A DNA stretch of 64,000 bases, taken from Peristeroidobacter agariperforans (GTDB lineage Bacteria; Pseudomonadota; Gammaproteobacteria; Steroidobacterales; Steroidobacteraceae). The notes beneath the pieces were generated by a model. It saw only the letters and a program-made list of their open reading frames with translations. It was not told the origin of the DNA and did no database searches. The stretch lies in NCBI RefSeq assembly GCF_004138335.1, contig NZ_RYFW01000001.1, positions 124,001-188,000 of the forward strand, given 5' to 3'. Below, one piece after another: positions 45,307 to 54,969 of this stretch (its first letter is position 1; the number at the start of each line of letters is the position of its first letter). The translations under genes and the position numbers were made by a program.

Positions 45307-45522
45307 CTAGTTTCCGTTTTTCGCCCTGTAGTAGGCAACGAGGGCGTTGGCATGACCATGGCCGAGCTTGTGCTCGGATTTGAGAAAGGCGACCTGCTCC
45401 GTGTGCTTTTTGTTCTTGACCGATCCCAACAGCGTGAACCAGTGGGAAACGGGATGCCCGTAGGTCTTCTCGATGGACGGGAAGTAAGAGGCGGGACCCT
45501 TGGCTTTGGTGTCTGTCGTCAC
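45307..45522 (-). CDS. DUF4287-family small protein
   Basis: A 71-residue protein matching DUF4287 (SYFPSIEKTYGHPVSHWFTL; VAFLKSEHKLGHGHANALVA). The function is unknown; relatives are cytoplasmic and often annotated as DNA-unrelated conserved proteins. It is downstream of aspS on the same strand after a 50-base gap on the other side. Confidence 0.8.
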   Translation of the reverse strand: MTTDTKAKGPASYFPSIEKTYGHPVSHWFTLLGSVKNKKHTEQVAFLKSEHKLGHGHANALVAYYRAKNGN

Positions 45523-45572
45523 GATGACTTGTGCATGGGGCGCGCTCGTCGCGCCCCATGTCCTGGCGGTCG

Positions 45573-47354
45573 TTAACCCTCGACCTTCAGCGGCAACTTC
45601 ACCCGAATGTGCAGCTCCTTCAGCTGCTCTTCGGACACGCCCGTCGGCGCGCTCGTCATCAAATCCGCGGCGGTCTGCGTCTTCGGGAACGCAATGACGT
45701 CGCGGATCGAATCGGTACCCGCCATGAACATCACAATGCGGTCCAAGCCGAAGGCGATGCCACCGTGCGGCGGCGTGCCGAACTTGAGCGCTTCGAGCAG
45801 GAAACCGAATTTGATCTGCGCTTCCTCCGCCGAGATGCCGAGCAAATCGAACACCGTCGACTGCATTTCAGTGCGATGGATACGCACCGAGCCGCCGCCG
45901 ATTTCCGAGCCGTTCAGCACCATGTCGTAACCCTTCGACAGCGCGTTCTTCGGGTCGGCACGCAGAGCCGCCGCGTCTTCGATGCGAGGCGCGGTGAACG
46001 GGTGGTGCAACGCTGCCCAGCGCTTCGCGTCCGGGTCCCATTCGAACATCGGGAAGTCGACCACCCACAACGGATGCCAGCCGGTCTTGGTCAGCTTCAG
46101 GTCGTGACCGACCTTGATACGCAGCGCGCCGATGGAGTCGTTCACGACCTTCGCGGTGTCCGCACCGAAGAAAATCAGATCGCCATCCTGTGCGCCGGTG
46201 CGCGACATGATGCCGTTGACCGCGTCGTCGCTCAGGAACTTGAGAATTGGCGACTGCAGACCATCGCGGCCCTTCGCCTTCTCGTTGACCTTCACATACG
46301 CGAGGCCCTTCGCGCCGTAGCGTCCGACGAACGTCGTGTAATCGTCGATCTCTTTGCGTGACAACTTCGTGCCGCCTTCGGGCACGCGCAGCGCCACGAC
46401 GCGGCCGTCCGGGTTCGACGCCGGGCCGGAGAACACTTTGAAGTCCGAGCCCTTCACCAGATCGGCGACGTCGACCAGCTCGAGTGGAATACGCAGGTCC
46501 GGCTTGTCCGACGCGTAACGGCGCATCGCTTCGGCGTAAGTCATGCGCGGGAACGGGTTCGGCAGATCGTCGCCGAGCACGGTCTTGAAGATGGAACGGA
46601 TCAGCGCTTCCATCAGCTGCATGATCTGCTCTTCGCTCAGGAACGAGGTCTCGATATCGAGCTGAGTGAATTCCGGCTGACGCTCGGCGCGCAGGTCCTC
46701 GTCACGGAAGCAGCGGACGATCTGATAGTAACGATCGTAGCCCGCCATCATCAGCAGCTGTTTGAACAGCTGCGGCGACTGAGGCAGCGCGAAGAACTGA
46801 CCGGGATGGGTGCGGCTGGGCACGAGATAGTCACGGGCGCCTTCCGGAGTCGCCTTCGTGAGCATGGGCGTTTCGATGTCGATGAAGCCGTTGCTGTCGA
46901 GATAGTCACGCATGGCGCGCGTCACTGCATGACGCAGGCGGATGCGCTTCTGCATGACATCGCGACGCAGGTCGAGATAGCGATACTTCAGCCGCAGCTC
47001 TTCGTTGACCGGCTCGTCGTGATGGAACGGCGGCGTCTCCGAGCGGCTGAGGATCTCCAGCTCGCGGCACAGGAGCTCAACCTGGCCCGAGGCGAGGTTG
47101 GCGTTGGCGGTGCCGCCCGGACGGGCGCGGACCACGCCCTTGATGCGGATGCAGAACTCGCCGCGCAGACGCTCGGCGTCGGCGAACACGTCCTTGGCGT
47201 CGGGGTCGAAAACGATCTGCAGCAGGCCTTCGCGGTCGCGGAGGTCGACGAAAATCACGCCGCCGTGGTCACGCCGGCGGTGCACCCAGCCAGCGACACT
47301 GACTTCCTTGCCGATGAGGGATTCGTTGACCTGGCCGCAATAATGGGAGCGCAT
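45573..47354 (-). CDS. aspS: Aspartyl-tRNA synthetase
   Basis: Class II synthetase charging tRNA-Asp (or tRNA-Asn in a non-discriminating form), 593 residues. It has an N-terminal OB-fold ([21 protein letters not shown]), motif 2 ([20 protein letters not shown]), a bacterial insertion domain and motif 3 ([15 protein letters not shown]). fmdB lies upstream on the same strand, a common gammaproteobacterial pairing. Confidence 0.98.
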   Translation of the reverse strand: MRSHYCGQVNESLIGKEVSVAGWVHRRRDHGGVIFVDLRDREGLLQIVFDPDAKDVFADAERLRGEFCIRIKGVVRARPGGTANANLASGQVELLCRELEILSRSETPPFHHDEPVNEELRLKYRYLDLRRDVMQKRIRLRHAVTRAMRDYLDSNGFIDIETPMLTKATPEGARDYLVPSRTHPGQFFALPQSPQLFKQLLMMAGYDRYYQIVRCFRDEDLRAERQPEFTQLDIETSFLSEEQIMQLMEALIRSIFKTVLGDDLPNPFPRMTYAEAMRRYASDKPDLRIPLELVDVADLVKGSDFKVFSGPASNPDGRVVALRVPEGGTKLSRKEIDDYTTFVGRYGAKGLAYVKVNEKAKGRDGLQSPILKFLSDDAVNGIMSRTGAQDGDLIFFGADTAKVVNDSIGALRIKVGHDLKLTKTGWHPLWVVDFPMFEWDPDAKRWAALHHPFTAPRIEDAAALRADPKNALSKGYDMVLNGSEIGGGSVRIHRTEMQSTVFDLLGISAEEAQIKFGFLLEALKFGTPPHGGIAFGLDRIVMFMAGTDSIRDVIAFPKTQTAADLMTSAPTGVSEEQLKELHIRVKLPLKVEG

Positions 47355-47601
47355 GGAAAAGGCTCGGGACGTAGGGAGCGCGCGATGTTACGGACGCCCC
47401 CGAAGCCGCGCAAGGCAAGGACTCCCGGGTTGGAGGCGGCGAGCCTGGCGGGAAATCACCCGGCGCCGATGAGTGGGCGCCTTCCTGACGCCCGGCCGCG
47501 CCACCGCTGGCGCGGGGCGCTTGTTGGCGTGGGCCGGCATAGCGGCCCCGGCGCGTGGGCTTGTCGGATCTAGATGGCGGCGCGGTTCTGCCGCGCGGCG
47601 A

Positions 47602-48051
47602 TTAACGCCGCTTGGCCTTCTTTTTCGCCGGCGCAGCCTTCTTCGGGGCCGGGCGCTTGGCCGGGGCCTTGGCAGCCGGCTTCTTGCCCTTGGACGGGGC
47701 AGCCTTGGCGGCGGGCTTCTTGGCGCCGGCGCCAGTCTTCACTTCCGCCTTGGACTCGGCCTTCTTCTCAGGCTTGTCGGCCTTGGCATCGCTCGCGGCG
47801 GCGGGCTTGCTCTCCTCGGACTTCTCGGCCGGCTCGTCACGGTCGGCGATATTGCGCTTGTCCTCGCCCTCGGACTTGAAGTCGGTCTCGTACCAGCCGG
47901 AACCCTTCAGGCGGAACACCGGCGCGGAGATCAGCTTCTTGAGCGTCTGCTTTTTGCAGCTCGGGCACTGCTTCAGCGGCTCATCGGAGATCTTCTGCAG
48001 GGTCTCGACATAGAACTTGCAGTTGCTGCACTCGTATTCGTAAAACGGCAT
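47602..48051 (-). CDS. FmdB-type zinc-ribbon protein with histone-like Lys/Ala tail
   Basis: A 149-residue protein. The N-terminal ~60 residues are a FmdB zinc ribbon with two Cys pairs (YECSNC and CPSC). The rest is a low-complexity tail, acidic at first and then strongly basic and rich in K, A and P (KKPAAKAAPSKGKKPAAK and similar), like histone H1 tails. The usual family length is about 60–110, so the tail is an extension. It probably binds nucleic acids; its role is unknown. Upstream of aspS, 247 bases away. Confidence 0.9.
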   Translation of the reverse strand: MPFYEYECSNCKFYVETLQKISDEPLKQCPSCKKQTLKKLISAPVFRLKGSGWYETDFKSEGEDKRNIADRDEPAEKSEESKPAAASDAKADKPEKKAESKAEVKTGAGAKKPAAKAAPSKGKKPAAKAPAKRPAPKKAAPAKKKAKRR

Positions 48052-48138
48052 GGTTGTTCTCGGTCACAAACAAGGCGACTCGGCGTCGGCGCATCATAGG
48101 GGCCGACGCCGAATGTTCAAGTTGTTTCCTGCGGAGAA

Positions 48139-50721
48139 TCAGCCGCGCGTAAACGCCAGCTCGCCGTCCTTGACCGTCACACGCACCTTCGAGCCGGGGC
48201 CGAACTCGCCCTTGAGGATGCGCTGAGCCAGCGGGTTCTCCAGCTGCTGCTGAATGGCGCGTTTCAACGGCCGGGCGCCGTACACCGGATCGAAGCCGGC
48301 TTCGGCCAGGCGATCGGTCGCGGCCTGATCCAATGCCAGCTCGATATCCCGCTCGGCCAGACGCCGCCGCAGGTACGCCAGCTGAATGTCGACGATGGAG
48401 CGCAGCTGCTCCCGGCCCAGCGGATGGAACACCACCAGATCGTCGACCCGATTGATGAACTCCGGCCGGAAATGCTGTTGCACGATCTCCAGCACGGCGT
48501 CCTTCATCCTGGCGTAATTCGCCTCGCCCGCCAGCTCCTGGATGACATTGGAGCCCAGGTTCGACGTCATGATGATGACGGTGTTGCGGAAGTCGACCGT
48601 GCGGCCCTGACCGTCGGTGAGACGGCCATCGTCCAGGACTTGGAGCAGCACGTTGAACACATCCGGATGGGCCTTCTCGACCTCATCCAGCAGCAGCACG
48701 GAATACGGGCGGCGACGCACCGCTTCGGTCAGATAGCCGCCTTCCTCGTAGCCCACGTAGCCCGGCGGCGCGCCGATCAGGCGGGCCACGGAATGTTTCT
48801 CCATGAACTCCGACATGTCGATGCGGACCATGGCCTCTTCGGTATCGAACAGGAATTCCGCGAGCGCCTTGCTCAGCTCGGTCTTGCCGACACCGGTCGG
48901 ACCGAGGAACAGGAACGAGCCGTTCGGCCGATTCGGATCGGACAAGCCGGCGCGCGAGCGACGAATGGCATCCGACACCGCCCGCACCGCTTCCTGCTGA
49001 CCGACGACGCGCTTGCCCAGCTGCTCTTCCATGCGCAGCAGCTTTTCCTTCTCGCCTTCGAGCATCTTGGAGATCGGAATGCCGGTCCACTTGGACACGA
49101 CTTCGGCAATCTCCTCATCGGTGACTTTGTTACGCAGCAGTTTCTTCTGGTCCGTCTGCTGCTCGGCCGCGGTCGCCTGCGCGAGGCGACGCTCCAGTTC
49201 GGGAATCTTCCCGTACGCGAGCTCGGACATGCGCCCGAGATCCTGCGCACGCCGCGCCGTTTCCAGCTCGATCTTGGTGCGCTCCAGCTCCTCCTTGATG
49301 CCGGCCGCGCTTTGCACGGAAGCTTTCTCGGCCTTCCACACTTCTTCCAGATCGGAATATTCCTTTTCCAGCGCGCCCAACTGTTCGTCCAGGGCCTTCA
49401 GACGCTTCTTGGAAGCCTCATCGGTCTCTTTTTTCAACGCCTCGCGCTCGATCTTGAGCTGGATGATGCGACGTTCGAGGCGATCCATGGCCTCGGGCTT
49501 GGAGTCGATCTCCATGCGAATGCGCGAGCCGGCCTCGTCGATCAGGTCGATGGCCTTGTCCGGCAGCTGCCGATCCGAGATGTAACGGTGCGAAAGCGTA
49601 GCCGCGGCGACGATCGCCGGGTCGGTGATTTCCACGCCATGGTGCACTTCGTAACGTTCCTTCAAGCCACGCAGGATGGCGATGGTGTCTTCCACCGACG
49701 GCTCGTTAACCAGCACTTTCTGGAAGCGGCGTTCGAGCGCGGCATCCTTTTCGATGTACTTGCGGTATTCGTCGAGCGTCGTCGCGCCCACACAGTGCAG
49801 CTCGCCGCGAGCGAGCGCGGGCTTGAGCATGTTACCGGCATCCATCGCGCCTTCGGCCTTGCCGGCGCCGACCATGGTGTGCAGCTCGTCGATGAACAGG
49901 ATGACGCGGCCTTCCTGTTTCGCCAGGTCGTTGAGCACGGCCTTGAGCCGCTCTTCGAACTCGCCGCGGAATTTCGCGCCGGCAATCAGGGCGCCCATAT
50001 CGAGCGCGAGGATGCGCTTGTTACGCAAGCCTTCGGGCACTTCGCCGTTGACGATGCGTTGCGCGAGGCCTTCGACGATGGCGGTCTTGCCGACGCCCGG
50101 CTCGCCGATCAGCACCGGATTGTTCTTGGTACGACGTTGCAATACCTGCACGGTGCGGCGGATCTCGTCATCGCGGCCGATGACCGGATCGAGCTTGCCC
50201 TGTTCGGCGCGCTCGGTGAGATCGACGGTGTATTTCTCGAGCGCCTGACGGCTTTCCTCGGCGTTGGCGTCGTTGACCTTCTCGCCGCCACGCAGCTCGT
50301 CGATGGCCTGCTCGATGGAGCCTTTCACGGCGCCGGCGTTCCGCAGCACCGTGCTGATCTGGCCCTTGTCCTCGAGCGCCGCGAGCACGAACAGCTCGCT
50401 GGAAATGAACTGGTCGCCGCGCTTCTGCGCGAGTTTGTCCATCACGTTCAGCAGGCGGCCGAGCTCGTTGGAGACGTGCACTTCGCCGCCCGTGCCTTCG
50501 ACCTTGGGCAGCTTGTCGAGCATTTCGCCCAGCTGAGAGCGCAGCAGGTTGACCTTCACGCCGGCCTTGTCCAGCAGATGCCGGACGGTGCCGCCCTGCT
50601 GGTCGAGCAGTGCGACCAGCAGGTGCGCCGGATCGATGTACTGGTTGTCGCGGCCGACCGCGAGCGACTGCGCATCCGCCAGGGCCTGCTGGAATTTGCT
50701 GGTGAATTTGTCCATTCGCAT
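48139..50721 (-). CDS. clpB: Disaggregase chaperone ClpB
   Basis: Hexameric AAA+ chaperone that extracts proteins from aggregates with DnaK; 860 residues from ATG 50721, normal length. Two ATPases are present: Walker A1 GEPGVGKT and Walker A2 GPTGVGKT. An N-terminal Clp repeat domain and the coiled-coil middle domain (about residues 410–530) lie around the first ATPase. The frame continues upstream to 51378, but that part overlaps the ZIP gene and is not ClpB. GGAAGA lies 7 bases before the start. Heat-shock control is expected, but I did not identify a sigma-32 site. Confidence 0.98.
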   Translation of the reverse strand: MRMDKFTSKFQQALADAQSLAVGRDNQYIDPAHLLVALLDQQGGTVRHLLDKAGVKVNLLRSQLGEMLDKLPKVEGTGGEVHVSNELGRLLNVMDKLAQKRGDQFISSELFVLAALEDKGQISTVLRNAGAVKGSIEQAIDELRGGEKVNDANAEESRQALEKYTVDLTERAEQGKLDPVIGRDDEIRRTVQVLQRRTKNNPVLIGEPGVGKTAIVEGLAQRIVNGEVPEGLRNKRILALDMGALIAGAKFRGEFEERLKAVLNDLAKQEGRVILFIDELHTMVGAGKAEGAMDAGNMLKPALARGELHCVGATTLDEYRKYIEKDAALERRFQKVLVNEPSVEDTIAILRGLKERYEVHHGVEITDPAIVAAATLSHRYISDRQLPDKAIDLIDEAGSRIRMEIDSKPEAMDRLERRIIQLKIEREALKKETDEASKKRLKALDEQLGALEKEYSDLEEVWKAEKASVQSAAGIKEELERTKIELETARRAQDLGRMSELAYGKIPELERRLAQATAAEQQTDQKKLLRNKVTDEEIAEVVSKWTGIPISKMLEGEKEKLLRMEEQLGKRVVGQQEAVRAVSDAIRRSRAGLSDPNRPNGSFLFLGPTGVGKTELSKALAEFLFDTEEAMVRIDMSEFMEKHSVARLIGAPPGYVGYEEGGYLTEAVRRRPYSVLLLDEVEKAHPDVFNVLLQVLDDGRLTDGQGRTVDFRNTVIIMTSNLGSNVIQELAGEANYARMKDAVLEIVQQHFRPEFINRVDDLVVFHPLGREQLRSIVDIQLAYLRRRLAERDIELALDQAATDRLAEAGFDPVYGARPLKRAIQQQLENPLAQRILKGEFGPGSKVRVTVKDGELAFTRG

Positions 50722-50822
50722 GTGAATTCTTCCCGGGCGCACCCCTGCATCGGCGCCCCTTGACTTGCCAGCGATCTGGGGAGGAAGGTCGGGGAATTCA
50801 ACTGCCCCGGCCCAGCTGCGGG

Positions 50823-51650
50823 TCAATGCGCCAGGCTGTGACTCACGTAGATCACGATCACGCCCAGCACGATGTACAGAAACTGCCAGACGCCCGAGCC
50901 CGGGTCGACTTTGCGGTGCAGGCCGGGAATGAGGTCGGCGACCGCAATGTAAAGAAAGCTCGATGCCGCGATGGCGATTACGTACGGCAGTACTTCCTGG
51001 ACCTGCGCCATCGCGAAGTACGCCACCACGCCGCCCAGCACCGAGGTAATGCTGGTCAGCAGGTTGAGCGTCAGCGCCCGCAGGCGCCCCATGCCGCCAT
51101 TGAGCAGGATGGCCAGATCGCCGACCTCCTGTGGGATCTCGTGCGCACAGACCGCCATCGCCGTGACCACGCCGAGATGCACGTCCGTCATGAAGGCGGC
51201 GGCGATCAGTACGCCGTCGAGGACGTTGTGGAAGCCATCGCCAATCAGGATGAGCGTGGCCGACGCCCGATCGCGTCGCTGGTCGTGATTGTGATGTGCG
51301 TGATTGTGGCCGTGCGCGTGGGCATGCGGCTCGGGGTTTACATGGACCTCGCAAACGTCGGCATGGCAGTGCCGCCACAGCACCATCTTTTCCAATACGA
51401 AGAACAGCAGCAGGCCGCCGAGCAGGGTCAGGCCGATTTCATGCGTTTTGGAAACACCGGCGCTTTCGATCGCGTGCGGTAGCAACCCGAGCAAGGCGGC
51501 GCTCAGCAATGCGCCGGTTGCAAAGCTCACCAGGTGCGGCAGCACCCGCGTGCGCACCCGATCCGGCACGACCAGGAACAACGACGCCGCCAGCGCGCTC
51601 AGAAAGCCGCCGATGGCAGTAAACAAAATGATCCAGCCGAGCAGATGCAT
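50823..51650 (-). CDS. ZIP-family divalent metal transporter
   Basis: A 275-residue ZIP (Zn2+/Fe2+ uptake) permease with eight predicted membrane helices. A cytoplasmic His-rich loop ([15 protein letters not shown]) links helices 3 and 4. Transport-site His residues appear in [11 protein letters not shown] and [11 protein letters not shown]. It lies between clpB and pgeF, which are neighbours in E. coli, so it looks like an insertion into this conserved cluster. Confidence 0.9.
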   Translation of the reverse strand: MHLLGWIILFTAIGGFLSALAASLFLVVPDRVRTRVLPHLVSFATGALLSAALLGLLPHAIESAGVSKTHEIGLTLLGGLLLFFVLEKMVLWRHCHADVCEVHVNPEPHAHAHGHNHAHHNHDQRRDRASATLILIGDGFHNVLDGVLIAAAFMTDVHLGVVTAMAVCAHEIPQEVGDLAILLNGGMGRLRALTLNLLTSITSVLGGVVAYFAMAQVQEVLPYVIAIAASSFLYIAVADLIPGLHRKVDPGSGVWQFLYIVLGVIVIYVSHSLAH

Positions 51651-51746
51651 GATTACGGAATTCGCGAAACGGCGCTTGCCAGTCGCCGTAGCAGACTCGC
51701 GAGCTATAGGGCGATGTTGGTTGTGACAGGCAGGTTAGCACGCGTG

Positions 51747-52499
51747 TCAAGCCGGCCCGGTCAGCCAGACCAGGGTGGCCATGCGGCCGGTGCGGCTCTC
51801 GCGGCGGTACGAGAAGAAACGTTCGCTATCGGCAAAGCATTTGAAACCGCCGCCGTACACGGCGGTGACGCCGAGCCGCGCCAGTTCGTTTCGAGCCAGT
51901 TGATATAAATCGGCCTGCCAGCGGCCGCGCGCGTTCGGTTTGAATGCGGCTGCGTTATCGGCCGCGAGCTTTAGAAACGCCTCGTGAACTTCGTCGCCGA
52001 CTTCAAAGGCGTCCGGCTCGATCGCAGGCCCGAGCCAGGCCATCAGCTGCGACGGGGCAACATCGAGCGCTTTGATCGTCGCGCCCAACACGCCGCCGGC
52101 CAGCCCGCGCCAGCCCGCATGTGCACCGCCGACTCGCGTCCCGTCGCGATCGCAGAAAAGAACCGGCAAACAGTCGGCGGTCATAACAACGCAGACCGCA
52201 CCAGCGCCACGAGCAACGGATGCGTCCGCGGTCGGCGGCACTGCCGACGTTGCGCCTTCGGCGCTCGCCTCCACGACGTTGATGCCGTGAACCTGGTTCA
52301 ACCAAGCCGGTTCGGCCGGCAAGTTCAATGCTGTTCGCAGCAGGCGCCGGTTCTCTGCGACCGCAGCTGGATCGTCGCCGACGTGCGAGCCCAGGTTCAG
52401 GCTGGAAAACGCGCCCTGGCTCACCCCGCCTGTGCGCAGCGTCGCCGCTGCTTTCACATTCGGTGGTGCGGGCCAGTCGGGAGCGATCCAGTCAGCCAT
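51747..52499 (-). CDS. pgeF: Peptidoglycan editing factor PgeF (YfiH family)
   Basis: A 250-residue protein of the former multicopper-polyphenol-oxidase group, now described as editing misincorporated L-Ser in peptidoglycan stems. Zinc/copper ligands appear in VNQVHG, CVVMTADCLPVLFCD and GGAHAGWRG. It follows rluD with a 4-base gap on the same strand, as in the E. coli bamD / rluD–pgeF–clpB arrangement. Confidence 0.94.
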   Translation of the reverse strand: MADWIAPDWPAPPNVKAAATLRTGGVSQGAFSSLNLGSHVGDDPAAVAENRRLLRTALNLPAEPAWLNQVHGINVVEASAEGATSAVPPTADASVARGAGAVCVVMTADCLPVLFCDRDGTRVGGAHAGWRGLAGGVLGATIKALDVAPSQLMAWLGPAIEPDAFEVGDEVHEAFLKLAADNAAAFKPNARGRWQADLYQLARNELARLGVTAVYGGGFKCFADSERFFSYRRESRTGRMATLVWLTGPA

Positions 52500-52503
52500 G
52501 GAT

Positions 52504-53472
52504 TCAGCGCTTCTTGGGAGCGGCGGCCGTATCGCGCGCGAGCACGCCCAGCAGGTCCTGCATATCGCCCGGCAGCGCTGCTTCGTTCACGATCGGCTTG
52601 CCGCTGACCGGATGCTCGAATGCGAGCCGGGCCGCGTGCAGCGCCTGGCGTTTGAAGCCACGCAAGGCTTCGATCAATTCGGGCGAGGCGCCCTTCGGCA
52701 ACAACATGCGGCCGCCATAAACCTTGTCGCCCACCAACGGATAGTGGATGTGCATCATGTGCACGCGGATCTGGTGCGTTCGTCCCGACTCCAGCTTCAA
52801 GCGCACATGAGTGTGCCCGCGAAAGCGCGTCACGACGCGATAGTGAGTCACCGCCTCCCGGCCACCTTCACGAACAGCCATCTTCAAACGATCGACCGGA
52901 TGGCGCTCGATCGGCGCATCGACCACGCCGCCGCCGGTCATCACGCCGACGCAAACCGCCTCGTACTCACGTTCCACCTCGCGAGCCTCGATCATTCGCA
53001 CCAGTGCCGTGTGAGCTTCGACTGTGCGAGCCACGACCATGAGCCCACTGGTGTCTTTGTCGAGCCGGTGCACGATGCCGGCGCGGGGCACCTGGGACAG
53101 CTTGGCGTCGAAGTGCAGGAGCGCATTCTGCAAAGTGCCGGCCGCGTTGCCCGCCCCTGGATGAACGACCAGCCCGGCCGGCTTGTTGATGACCAGGACG
53201 TGCTTGTCCTGGTGCACGATATTCAAGCTGATCTGCTCGGGCGCGACGCTGACCTGGTCCGGCAGGGTGGCGTTGATCTCGACGCTCTCCCCGCCCAGCA
53301 CCTTGTCCTTGGGGCGCAGCTGGGCGCCGTTCACCCGGACCTGGCCGGCGTCGATCCACTCCTTGATCCGGGTGCGTGAGTAGCCTTCGAGCAGGTCGGC
53401 GAGCACCTGGTCCAGGCGCTGCCCGGCGTGCTCGAAGGGGATGGTCAACTGGTGATGGACGGCTTCGGACAT
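52504..53472 (-). CDS. rluD: 23S rRNA pseudouridine synthase RluD
   Basis: A 322-residue enzyme that makes pseudouridines in helix 69 of 23S rRNA. It has an N-terminal S4 RNA-binding domain (RLDQVLADLLEGYSRTRIKEWI) and catalytic Asp in RAGIVHRLDKDTSG, with SGRTHQIRVHM and a basic C-terminus. I choose ATG 53472 (starting MSEAVHH), the family-typical N-terminus, over the frame open to 53712. It is divergent from bamD. Confidence 0.95.
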   Translation of the reverse strand: MSEAVHHQLTIPFEHAGQRLDQVLADLLEGYSRTRIKEWIDAGQVRVNGAQLRPKDKVLGGESVEINATLPDQVSVAPEQISLNIVHQDKHVLVINKPAGLVVHPGAGNAAGTLQNALLHFDAKLSQVPRAGIVHRLDKDTSGLMVVARTVEAHTALVRMIEAREVEREYEAVCVGVMTGGGVVDAPIERHPVDRLKMAVREGGREAVTHYRVVTRFRGHTHVRLKLESGRTHQIRVHMMHIHYPLVGDKVYGGRMLLPKGASPELIEALRGFKRQALHAARLAFEHPVSGKPIVNEAALPGDMQDLLGVLARDTAAAPKKR

Positions 53473-53578
53473 CTTGGGGGGAACTGTGGATATACTCGCG
53501 CCCTCTAACGGGGACGCCTTTGGGGATGGTTCCCAGGCACGAGTACTAGAACTGCTGGCAAAGGGCCTGAATTCTCGC

Positions 53579-54364
53579 ATGCGGATCATCTTCTTGACCA
53601 CGGCGGCGCTGCTGGCGCTGGGCCTCACCGGTTGCGGCAACAAGCCCAGAGAGGCGATCGGCAACGCTGACAAGCTGTACGAGCTGGCCAAAAAGGCCTC
53701 GGATAACGGCAATTATCGCGACGCCACTCAGTATTACGAGCAGCTCGAGGCGCGCTTCCCGTTCACCAACGCCGCCCGCCAGGGGCAGCTCGACCTGATG
53801 TACGCCTACTACAAGAACCGCGAGCCGGAGGCGGCCATCGACCAGGCGGACCAGTTCATCCGCGAGAACCCGGCCCATCCGCGCGTCGACTACGCCTACT
53901 ACATCAAGGGCCTGGTGCAGTTCGAGCGCAACCCGAACTTCCTGGAGCGCTGGTTCAATGCCGACCTGTCGCAGCGTCCGCCGATCGACGCGCGCAAGTC
54001 GTTCCAATCCTTCCAGACCCTGGTGCAACGGTTCCCGAACAGCGAATACGCCGAGGATTCGCGCAAACGGATGATCTTCCTGCGCAACCGCCTCGCCTCC
54101 TACGAGGTATACGTTGCCGGCCATTACCTGGAGCGCGGCGCGTATGTGGGCGCGATCAATCGCGCCAAGTACGCCATCGAGAACTACGACGGCTCGCCGC
54201 AGATCCGCCAGGCGCTGCAGATCATGGCCGAGTCCTATCGCCGCCTGGGCATGACCGACCTGGCCGCCGACACCGAAAAGGTGATGAACGAGAACTACGC
54301 GGCCCTGAACGAGCCGCAGGTCGAGCCGGAGCAGCAGAAGAAACACTGGTGGAAGTTCTGGTAG
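53579..54364 (+). CDS. bamD: Outer-membrane assembly lipoprotein BamD
   Basis: A 261-residue lipoprotein component of the BAM complex that inserts beta-barrel proteins. The signal ends in the lipobox LTGC, and the mature part consists of tetratricopeptide-like repeats (KLYELAKKASDNGNYRDATQYYEQLEARFP…). I choose ATG 53579 (starting MRIIFLTT), which gives a proper lipoprotein signal; an open frame runs back to 53474. It is divergent from rluD and converges on yjdM with a 4-base gap. Confidence 0.95.
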   Translation: MRIIFLTTAALLALGLTGCGNKPREAIGNADKLYELAKKASDNGNYRDATQYYEQLEARFPFTNAARQGQLDLMYAYYKNREPEAAIDQADQFIRENPAHPRVDYAYYIKGLVQFERNPNFLERWFNADLSQRPPIDARKSFQSFQTLVQRFPNSEYAEDSRKRMIFLRNRLASYEVYVAGHYLERGAYVGAINRAKYAIENYDGSPQIRQALQIMAESYRRLGMTDLAADTEKVMNENYAALNEPQVEPEQQKKHWWKFW

Positions 54365-54368
54365 GCAG

Positions 54369-54722
54369 CTAGGCCTTCTTCACGAACTCGGACTTCAGCT
54401 TCATCCCGCCGAAGCCCTCGATCTTGCAGTCGATGTTGTGGTCGCCCTCGACCAGCCGGATACCCTTGACCTTGGTGCCGGCCTTGAGGGCCGACGATGC
54501 GCCCTTGACGTTGAGGTCCTTGACCACGATCACGGTGTCACCGTCGTTCAGGACGTTGCCGTTGGCGTCGCGGACTACACGCTCGGGCTCATCGCTCGCG
54601 ATGGATTCGACGGCGGTCGACGTGGCCGACCACTCATGCGCGCACTCCGGGCAGATGTACATCGGTCCGTCTTGATAGGTGAGCTCGGAATTGCATTTCG
54701 GGCAAGCTGGCAGCGCGGTCAT
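54369..54722 (-). CDS. yjdM: YjdM/PhnA-like zinc-ribbon protein
   Basis: A 117-residue protein with an N-terminal zinc ribbon ([13 protein letters not shown]…CPEC) and a C-terminal SH3-like domain ([29 protein letters not shown]). Family members were linked to alkylphosphonate use by name, but the function is unproven. Convergent with bamD. Confidence 0.92.
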   Translation of the reverse strand: MTALPACPKCNSELTYQDGPMYICPECAHEWSATSTAVESIASDEPERVVRDANGNVLNDGDTVIVVKDLNVKGASSALKAGTKVKGIRLVEGDHNIDCKIEGFGGMKLKSEFVKKA

Positions 54723-54969
54723 GATCAGTCCTCAAACAATCTATCGAATGCGCATCGGTTATCCCGCGCCTCATTGTATGTGACGAAGCCGTCGCACCGC
54801 TCCAGCCATGTTTTCCACTCGCCGGCGTGCAGGGTTTGTCGTAGTCACCTACTACCAGGTGCTGCACCCGCGCGCTAGATAAGTCAAAACCGAACTCACG
54901 TCGCAGTGACCCACTGGAGCGCGTAATACAAACGCGGCGCCCAACGGACACTGTGGACGACCGGTTTCA
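54723..54969. other. Upstream region of the two-partner secretion genes
   Basis: 247 bases between yjdM and tpsB, divergent on the two sides, so promoters for both lie here. I see no clear operator; the region contains no ORF worth calling. Confidence 0.4.

Noticed and set aside
48424-50763. 779-codon plus-strand open frame opposite clpB
   Set aside because: Shadow of the clpB codon pattern in high-GC DNA; no ribosome binding site or recognisable domain, and clpB is certain.
50722-51378. N-terminal extension of ClpB
   Set aside because: About 219 codons in frame upstream of ATG 50721 lie on top of the ZIP gene and are not homologous to ClpB.
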